6,902 bases of DNA from an uncultured Lachnospiraceae bacterium (GTDB taxonomy: Bacteria > Bacillota > Clostridia > Lachnospirales > Lachnospiraceae), in contig CAJORC010000282.1 in the NCBI GenBank assembly GCA_905236615.1, positions 1 through 6,902 of the forward strand, written 5' to 3'. Position 1 is the stretch's first letter, and each line of letters opens with the position of its first letter. Made by a program: the position numbers and the translations under genes. Shown here one piece after another: positions 1-4,050 of this stretch. Below the pieces are notes generated by a model, which did not search any database, had not been told where the DNA came from, and worked only from the letters and a program-made list of their open reading frames with translations.

Positions 1-72
1 ACGCCGTTGCTCAAAGCTGACGCTTTGGCATCCGGCGACAAAAAAGGCTCCTAATAATAAAATGTCTACCGG
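1..72. repeat. Imperfect hairpin downstream of leuB; possible terminator cut by the window edge
   Basis: Bases 2-37 can fold into a long stem. The outer arms CGCCG (2-6) and CGGCG (33-37) pair. The inner arms TGC plus CAAAGC (8-10 and 12-17) pair with GCTTTGGCA (22-30), with one bulged T at 11 and a TGAC loop (18-21). It begins about 35 bases after the leuB stop on the minus strand, where a terminator would be expected. The U-run that would prove it lies, if anywhere, left of base 1; the run of six A at 40-45 is on the wrong side for a minus-strand terminator. The same bases also allow short open frames on both strands, discussed in the findings. I do not call a gene here. Confidence 0.4.
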
Positions 73-1155
73 TCAAACTCTGCCGGCGATCTCATCTCCC
101 ATTTCCGATGTGGAAACTTTACGGCAGCCGTCAGACATTATATCTCCTGTTCTTATGCCTGCCTTGAGAACCTCCCTTACAGCATTCTCGATCGCATCAG
201 CTTCTTTATCCAGATCAAAAGTGAACCTGAGCATCATTGCTGCTGAAAGGATCGTTGCTATTGGGTTCGCGATATTCTTTCCTGCGATATCGGGTGCAGA
301 ACCGCCGGACGGCTCGTAAAGTCCGAACTTTGTTTCATTGAGTGACGCACTCGAAAGCATTCCTATTGAACCGCTTATTTCTGCCGCTTCATCTGACAGG
401 ATATCTCCGAACATGTTCTCTGTAAGGACTACATCGAACGGGGCCGGATTCTTAACAAGCTGCATTGCCGCATTATCCACAAGCATGTGCTCCAGCTCTA
501 TATCGGGATAATCCCCAGCTACCTCGTTAACAACTTTTCTCCATAATCTTGATGAATCAAGAACATTCGCCTTATCTATGGAAATTACTTTCTTTCTTCT
601 TTTTCCCGCGATCTCGAAAGCTTTTACGGCAATACGTCTTATTTCATTCTCATTATATGAGAGTGTATCAACAGCCGTCATAACACCGTCTATTTCTTTT
701 GTATACCTCTCTCCAAAATAAAGACCGCCTGTAAGCTCCCTCATGATAAGCATGTCAAAGCCTGCGTCGGCAACTTCTGCCCTGAGAGGACACGCATCCT
801 TAAGCTCTTCATAAAGATACGAAGGACGGAGGTTTGCAAAAAGTCCCAGTGACTTTCTGATCTTTAAAAGTCCTGCTTCAGGTCTTTTTTCCGGTGGAAG
901 CTTATACCAGGGGGATGTTGAAGTATTTCCGCCTATCGATCCCATAAGGACCGCATCCGAAGCCTTTGCCTTTTCGATCGCCTCGTCTGTCAGCGGCTCT
1001 CCGTATTTATCGATGGAGCATCCGCCCATGTCTATTTCCGTATAAATAAACTCATGGCCGTACTTCTTTCCGACTGCATCAAGCACCTTGCGGGCTTCCC
1101 TTACTACCTCAGGTCCTATTCCGTCACCCGGAATACATCCTATCTTATAACTCAT
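73..1155 (-). CDS. leuB: 3-isopropylmalate dehydrogenase (LeuB)
   Basis: This 360-residue protein has the normal length for LeuB. It catalyses NAD-dependent oxidation and decarboxylation of 3-isopropylmalate to 2-oxoisocaproate, the third committed step of leucine synthesis in the cytoplasm. Visible family features are the N-terminal GDGIGPEV (10-17), substrate-binding arginines in the [12 protein letters not shown] stretch (R100, R110) and in MRE (R139), the GGLYFGE segment with Y146, catalytic K195 in SIDKANVL, and metal-binding D227, D251 and D255 (VDNAA and [10 protein letters not shown]). The cofactor loop [15 protein letters not shown] (284-298) keeps Asp289, which fits NAD rather than NADP use; that is family knowledge, not tested here. 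The ATG at 1155 is supported by AAGGAGG nine bases upstream. leuB is separated from yajC by a terminator, and no leuA, leuC or leuD is in the window. I see no T-box, and the 82-base leader left after the terminator is too short for one. Confidence 0.97.
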   Translation of the reverse strand: MSYKIGCIPGDGIGPEVVREARKVLDAVGKKYGHEFIYTEIDMGGCSIDKYGEPLTDEAIEKAKASDAVLMGSIGGNTSTSPWYKLPPEKRPEAGLLKIRKSLGLFANLRPSYLYEELKDACPLRAEVADAGFDMLIMRELTGGLYFGERYTKEIDGVMTAVDTLSYNENEIRRIAVKAFEIAGKRRKKVISIDKANVLDSSRLWRKVVNEVAGDYPDIELEHMLVDNAAMQLVKNPAPFDVVLTENMFGDILSDEAAEISGSIGMLSSASLNETKFGLYEPSGGSAPDIAGKNIANPIATILSAAMMLRFTFDLDKEADAIENAVREVLKAGIRTGDIMSDGCRKVSTSEMGDEIAGRV

Positions 1156-1164
1156 TCCTGAACG

Positions 1165-1171
1165 CCTCCTT
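1165..1171 (-). promoter_or_regulatory. leuB ribosome binding site
   Basis: AAGGAGG on the minus strand ends nine bases before the ATG at 1155. It is a near-perfect anti-Shine-Dalgarno match and fixes the leuB start. The AT-rich leader at 1172-1237 must hold the leuB promoter if transcription does not read through the terminator, but I found no convincing -35/-10 pair there. Confidence 0.85.
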
Positions 1172-1237
1172 GTCTGTTACTTTCAAGTTTAAGATACTCG
1201 CTTTAATTTATTACAGTATTAAAGACCAACGCTTATG

Positions 1238-1270
1238 AAAAAGCGCGCTTGTCCTCATAGAAAAGCGCGC
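1238..1270 (-). terminator. Intrinsic terminator after yajC
   Basis: On the minus strand GCGCGCTT (1263-1270) and AAGCGCGC (1243-1250) form a perfect 8-bp, very GC-rich stem with a 12-base loop, followed directly by five T (1238-1242). It starts 22 bases after the yajC stop. This should end the yajC transcript and separate it from leuB. On the plus strand there is no T-run after the stem, so it looks one-directional. Confidence 0.9.
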
Positions 1271-1291
1271 AAATATACCATAGTTGATTAC

Positions 1292-1615
1292 TCAGTCCTT
1301 CTTATCGAAGTTATCAGCCTTCTCAACCTGTGAGATAGCTGCCTTCTGCATAGGGATTCTGCAGTTCTTGTTATTTCCAAACTCAACAATTACAGTATCA
1401 TCAGAGATATCGATGATAACACCGTAAAAACCACTGTTTGTAAGAACACTGTCGCCAACCGCAAGTGACTCATAAAGAGCCTGCATGCGCTGTCTTTCCT
1501 TCTTCTGAGGGCGAACCATTGCAAAATAAAAGAAAGCTGCAATGATAACAACGTAAGCAACTACCATAATAATGCTGCTCTGACCTGCAGCTGCACTTGT
1601 TAAAAGTAAGTTCAT
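1292..1615 (-). CDS. yajC: Preprotein translocase accessory subunit YajC
   Basis: This is a 107-residue single-pass membrane protein, typical in size for YajC, which associates with SecDF in the Sec translocon. A short N-terminus leads into one hydrophobic helix (about 14-33). It is followed by the family's hallmark RPQKKE (35-40) and basic RQRMQ stretch, then by the soluble domain with VGDSVLTNSGFYGVI (53-67) and a beta-rich tail ending in a charged DNFDKKD. The helix followed by Arg and Lys predicts the C-terminal domain in the cytoplasm. The ATG at 1615 has AAGGAG six bases upstream. tgt followed by yajC is a common bacterial order, usually continuing into secD/secF; here a terminator and leuB follow instead. 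It has its own promoter in the tgt-yajC gap. Confidence 0.96.
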   Translation of the reverse strand: MNLLLTSAAAGQSSIIMVVAYVVIIAAFFYFAMVRPQKKERQRMQALYESLAVGDSVLTNSGFYGVIIDISDDTVIVEFGNNKNCRIPMQKAAISQVEKADNFDKKD

Positions 1616-1621
1616 TTCTCT

Positions 1622-1627
1622 CTCCTT
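1622..1627 (-). promoter_or_regulatory. yajC ribosome binding site
   Basis: AAGGAG on the minus strand lies six bases before the ATG at 1615, which decides the start. Just upstream in the leader, CAAAAGT (1645-1651) and ACTTTTG (1665-1671) form a 7-bp inverted repeat with a 13-base loop. Its role is unknown, and it may be chance in AT-rich sequence. Confidence 0.85.
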
Positions 1628-1680
1628 AAATAAAAAACATTCATCAAAAGTCTCTTATCCTAAAACTTTTGCCTCTCCCT

Positions 1681-1709
1681 ATAATACACAAATTTATAGA
1701 AGTAAACAA
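1681..1709 (-). promoter_or_regulatory. Candidate sigma-A promoter for yajC
   Basis: On the minus strand TTGTTT (1704-1709) and TATTAT (1681-1686) are separated by exactly 17 bases. This sits between the tgt stop and yajC and would start transcription about 60 bases before the yajC ATG. It gives yajC a supply independent of tgt. No obvious terminator separates tgt from yajC, so read-through from tgt is also possible. Confidence 0.65.
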
Positions 1710-1722
1710 GAGTTATTTTTAG

Positions 1723-2865
1723 TTACTGTTCAGCCTGCTTCAGGTTCTCCAGAAATTCTTTTCTGAAGTTCTCATAATTATGTGCGTCAATGGCATCTCT
1801 TATTTCTTCCATCATGTGGTTATAGAAATAAAGATTATGCAGAACACAGAGACGCATTCCAAGCATCTCCTTAGCCTTCATGAGATGACGTATATATGCA
1901 CGCGAATATCTCCTGCAGGCAGGACACTGACATCCTTCTTCGATAGGTCTTTCGTCAAACTCATATTTCGCATTAAAAAGATTGAGCTTTCCGAAATGCG
2001 TGTAAACATGACCGTGACGGCCGTTTCTGGAAGGATATACACAGTCGAAGAAATCTATTCCCCTGTAAACGCCTTCAATGATATTCTCCGGAGTTCCGAC
2101 ACCCATGAGATAGATGGGCTTGTCCTGTGGAAGATGAGGCACTGTCACGTCAAGAACATGATACATCTCTTCATGTGTTTCACCGACTGCAAGTCCTCCG
2201 ACAGCATAACCGTCAAGATCCATCTCTTTTATCTTTTCCGCATGTTCTATACGGATATCATCGAATATCGCACCCTGGTTGATTCCGAAAAGCATCTGGT
2301 CTTTATTGATCGTATCTTCAAGTGAATTCAGCCTCTGCATCTCATCCTTGCAGCGCTGAAGCCAGCGTGTTGTTCTCTCCACAGACGGAGCAACATAATC
2401 CCTCGATGCCTTCGCATTCGGGCACTCATCAAAGGCCATGGCAATAGTGGATGCCAGATTCGACTGTATCCTCATGCTCTCTTCCGGTCCCATGAATATC
2501 TTTCTGCCGTCGATATGCGAGCGGAAAGTAACACCCTCCTCTTTTATCTTTCTCAAGTCGGAAAGCGAAAATACCTGAAATCCTCCGGAATCAGTAAGGA
2601 TCGGCTTGTTCCATGACATGAACTTATGGAGTCCGCCAAGCTTCTTTATTGTTTCATCACCTGTACGCACATGAAGATGATAGGTATTCGAAAGTTCTAT
2701 CTGAGTCCCGATACCTTCAAGATCTTCTGTCGAAACTGCGCCCTTGATCGCCGCAACTGTTCCGACATTCATAAAAACCGGTGTTTCCGCAACGCCATGA
2801 ACGGTCGTGAGCCTTCCACGCCGCGCACGACCGTCCGTAGTTAATAATTCATACTTATGTTTCAT
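1723..2865 (-). CDS. tgt: tRNA-guanine(34) transglycosylase (Tgt)
   Basis: This 380-residue protein matches full-length bacterial Tgt. The enzyme swaps guanine 34 in the anticodon of GUN tRNAs for the queuosine precursor preQ1. Visible features are the N-terminal ARRGRLTTVHGVAETPVFM region, catalytic Asp92 in DSGGFQVFSL, DECP (146-149), the substrate-pocket GGLAVGE (223-229), the nucleophile Asp274 in FFDCVYPSRNGRHG, and the zinc site C312, C314, C317 and H343 (CQCPAC and LHN). Asp92 and Asp274 correspond to the two catalytic aspartates known from the Zymomonas enzyme. The ATG at 2865 directly abuts the TAA stop of the carboxypeptidase gene upstream. Only a weak AGG lies 13 bases before it, so translation is probably coupled. 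preQ1 is the expected bacterial substrate, but some gut Clostridia use Tgt with queuine, which cannot be decided here. No queA, queC-F or queG is in the window. Confidence 0.97.
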   Translation of the reverse strand: MKHKYELLTTDGRARRGRLTTVHGVAETPVFMNVGTVAAIKGAVSTEDLEGIGTQIELSNTYHLHVRTGDETIKKLGGLHKFMSWNKPILTDSGGFQVFSLSDLRKIKEEGVTFRSHIDGRKIFMGPEESMRIQSNLASTIAMAFDECPNAKASRDYVAPSVERTTRWLQRCKDEMQRLNSLEDTINKDQMLFGINQGAIFDDIRIEHAEKIKEMDLDGYAVGGLAVGETHEEMYHVLDVTVPHLPQDKPIYLMGVGTPENIIEGVYRGIDFFDCVYPSRNGRHGHVYTHFGKLNLFNAKYEFDERPIEEGCQCPACRRYSRAYIRHLMKAKEMLGMRLCVLHNLYFYNHMMEEIRDAIDAHNYENFRKEFLENLKQAEQ

Positions 2866-3834
2866 TTAATCTGCTAAACCTATTTCCTTATCGTATTCTT
2901 CAAGAGTAATGCCTCTCGACATGATCTCCTTTGCCGCATCGACTCCGACAAAACGGTAATGCCATGGCTCGTAGATGATCTTTGTGATATCTTCCTTGCC
3001 CTTGGGATAACGAAGTATAAAACCGTAATCAGCAGCATTCTCTTTAAGCCATCTGCCGCCCGCTGTGTTTTCAAAGCCTTCATCAAGCTGCTGATAATCT
3101 TTCATTATGAAGTCAAAAGCAAGCCCGGCCTGATGTTCACTCGTTCCGGGAATGGCAACTGTCTGGGATGCAAGTTCATACGAATCCGCTTCGTTGTAAC
3201 CCTGCTTAATATAGAAGCGAACCTTCTTTTCAAAAAGCTGTTCCTGCTTATCAAGATCTCTGTAGGGTGAACAGATATAAAGCTGGACACCGTCCTTTGC
3301 AGCCGCTTCGATCAGTTCCTTGACATAAGGTACAACTCTCACATCGGATCTTACAGCACCCTTGATCGTTGCTACTTCGAAATCATAATCATCCGGTATA
3401 TGGTGTTCCTTATTTATAAGCATAAGCGACCAGTCATTTTCGTAGGTTGCTTCCTCAGTATTTCCGTTTTCGTCAATAATAACAGTATCTTCAGCTACTG
3501 TAAGATTATTATTGTCATCCGAAGTCTTTTCTTCAATCTCTATATCATCAAATCCGGCCAGATCGTTAGCCGATACTGACAGCTCGTCATCCTCATCGAT
3601 TATATAATCTTCATCACTGTTACCGTCACTCTCCATGCGGTCTATCGAAACCATCCCTCCATCGGTTTCAATGTAAACCTGACCGGCAGCAACTGTATCC
3701 TGCGTAACTGTTCCCGAATCTATTGAACAAAAACTTGCACTACAAACGAACATCGCACTCACAACAATAGAACAGATAAGCTTGCGTGTGTGAGCACCGA
3801 CATACCGCTGCACCTTCAAAAAACTTTCCCTCAT
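2866..3834 (-). CDS. Secreted VanY-type D-alanyl-D-alanine carboxypeptidase
   Basis: This is a 322-residue exported zinc peptidase of the VanY (M15B) family, which trims the terminal D-Ala from peptidoglycan stem peptides outside the membrane. The catalytic domain covers about 155-315. It contains SPYRDLDKQEQLF (189-201, the family's S-x-Y-R region), SEHQAGLAFDF with zinc ligands His234 and Asp241, YGFILRYP, and EPWHYR with catalytic Glu289 and zinc ligand His292, so all key residues are present. The N-terminus is basic, then a hydrophobic stretch (about 19-36) forms a signal peptide or membrane anchor. Residues 68-134 are a very acidic linker. I chose the ATG at 3834 because AGGGG lies 11 bases upstream and the signal peptide then starts normally. 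An in-frame ATG at 3927 would add 31 residues but has no clear ribosome site and sits almost on the predicted transcript start. Its stop abuts tgt. Confidence 0.9.
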   Translation of the reverse strand: MRESFLKVQRYVGAHTRKLICSIVVSAMFVCSASFCSIDSGTVTQDTVAAGQVYIETDGGMVSIDRMESDGNSDEDYIIDEDDELSVSANDLAGFDDIEIEEKTSDDNNNLTVAEDTVIIDENGNTEEATYENDWSLMLINKEHHIPDDYDFEVATIKGAVRSDVRVVPYVKELIEAAAKDGVQLYICSPYRDLDKQEQLFEKKVRFYIKQGYNEADSYELASQTVAIPGTSEHQAGLAFDFIMKDYQQLDEGFENTAGGRWLKENAADYGFILRYPKGKEDITKIIYEPWHYRFVGVDAAKEIMSRGITLEEYDKEIGLAD

Positions 3835-3845
3835 TTTCAATTTTT

Positions 3846-3850
3846 CCCCT
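3846..3850 (-). promoter_or_regulatory. Ribosome binding site deciding the carboxypeptidase start
   Basis: AGGGG on the minus strand lies 11 bases before the ATG at 3834, in a purine-rich stretch (AGGGGAAAAATTGAAA). The spacing is slightly long but acceptable. The alternative ATG at 3927 is preceded only by an AT-rich sequence with no purine-rich site at the right distance. Confidence 0.6.
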
Positions 3851-3895
3851 GAATAACTCTTTACAATATACTGTATTTTTTCAAATACTTTTTTA

Positions 3896-3924
3896 AATTT
3901 ACCACAATTTAAGGTATATTTCAA
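3896..3924 (-). promoter_or_regulatory. Second, weaker candidate promoter for the carboxypeptidase gene
   Basis: On the minus strand TTGAAA (3919-3924) and TAAATT (3896-3901) are 17 bases apart. The -10 matches consensus at four of six positions. In such AT-rich DNA this could be chance. If real, it lies inside the longer reading frame and would only support translation from 3834. Confidence 0.35.
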
Positions 3925-3929
3925 CATTT

Positions 3930-3954
3930 TGAAAATTTTACAGGGAAATTTTCA
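3930..3954. repeat. Perfect 9-bp inverted repeat at the promoter; operator candidate
   Basis: TGAAAATTT (3930-3938) and AAATTTTCA (3946-3954) are exact reverse complements around a 7-base centre, TACAGGG. The repeat begins at the edge of the -10 box of the promoter facing the carboxypeptidase and covers the predicted transcription start. That is the classic position for a repressor operator. As RNA it could only make a partial, AU-rich hairpin, because transcription should start within it. The binding protein is unknown. Confidence 0.5.
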
Positions 3955-3982
3955 TTATATTTTCTATAAATTTTTTTGTCCA
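3954..3982 (-). promoter_or_regulatory. Sigma-A promoter for the carboxypeptidase-tgt unit
   Basis: On the minus strand TGGACA (3977-3982, five of six consensus bases) and a perfect TATAAT (3954-3959) are separated by 17 bases, with an A/T-rich spacer. Transcription should begin near 3947, giving a leader of about 110 bases to the ATG at 3834 but only about 20 bases to the ATG at 3927. It probably drives the carboxypeptidase gene and tgt together. Confidence 0.7.
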
Positions 3983-3993
3983 AAATGCCGAAA

Positions 3994-4011
3994 TATATTT
4001 GTGTAAATATA
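3994..4011. repeat. Small AT-rich palindrome upstream of the histidine kinase gene
   Basis: TATATTT (3994-4000) and AAATATA (4005-4011) form a perfect 7-bp inverted repeat around GTGT, about 40 bases before the kinase ATG. It could be a regulator site in the divergent intergenic region. The composition is so AT-rich that chance is a serious alternative. I could not find a convincing plus-strand -35/-10 pair here, although the kinase needs a promoter somewhere in about 3940-4035. Confidence 0.25.
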
Positions 4012-4038
4012 AAGAAAGCTATTACTGTGACCTTTTAT

Positions 4039-4044
4039 AGGGGG
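4039..4044 (+). promoter_or_regulatory. Histidine kinase ribosome binding site
   Basis: AGGGGG ends six bases before the ATG at 4051 and decides the start. A GTG in the same frame at 4027 is open but lacks any such site and lies upstream of this one. Confidence 0.75.
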
Positions 4045-4050
4045 AACCTG

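Noticed and set aside
62..319. 85-codon open frame on the plus strand
   Set aside because: It is opposite the conserved C-terminal part of leuB, including the NAD-binding loop, and has no ribosome site or family signature.
1156..1237. T-box or leucine attenuator ahead of leuB
   Set aside because: Only about 80 bases separate the terminator from the leuB ATG. There is no run of Leu codons behind a start and no T-box-like conserved block.
1780..2325. 181-codon open frame on the plus strand
   Set aside because: It lies wholly opposite the highly conserved tgt coding sequence, has no ribosome site, and its translation is rich in Cys, His and Ile without any recognisable domain.
2880..3290. Short frames on both strands inside the carboxypeptidase gene
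   Set aside because: They overlap the catalytic zinc-peptidase motifs in another frame and have no start signals of their own.
3631..3680. Possible lipobox cysteine in the carboxypeptidase signal peptide
   Set aside because: The cysteines in the hydrophobic stretch are preceded by bulky residues (Val or Phe at -1), not the Gly, Ala or Ser a lipobox needs.
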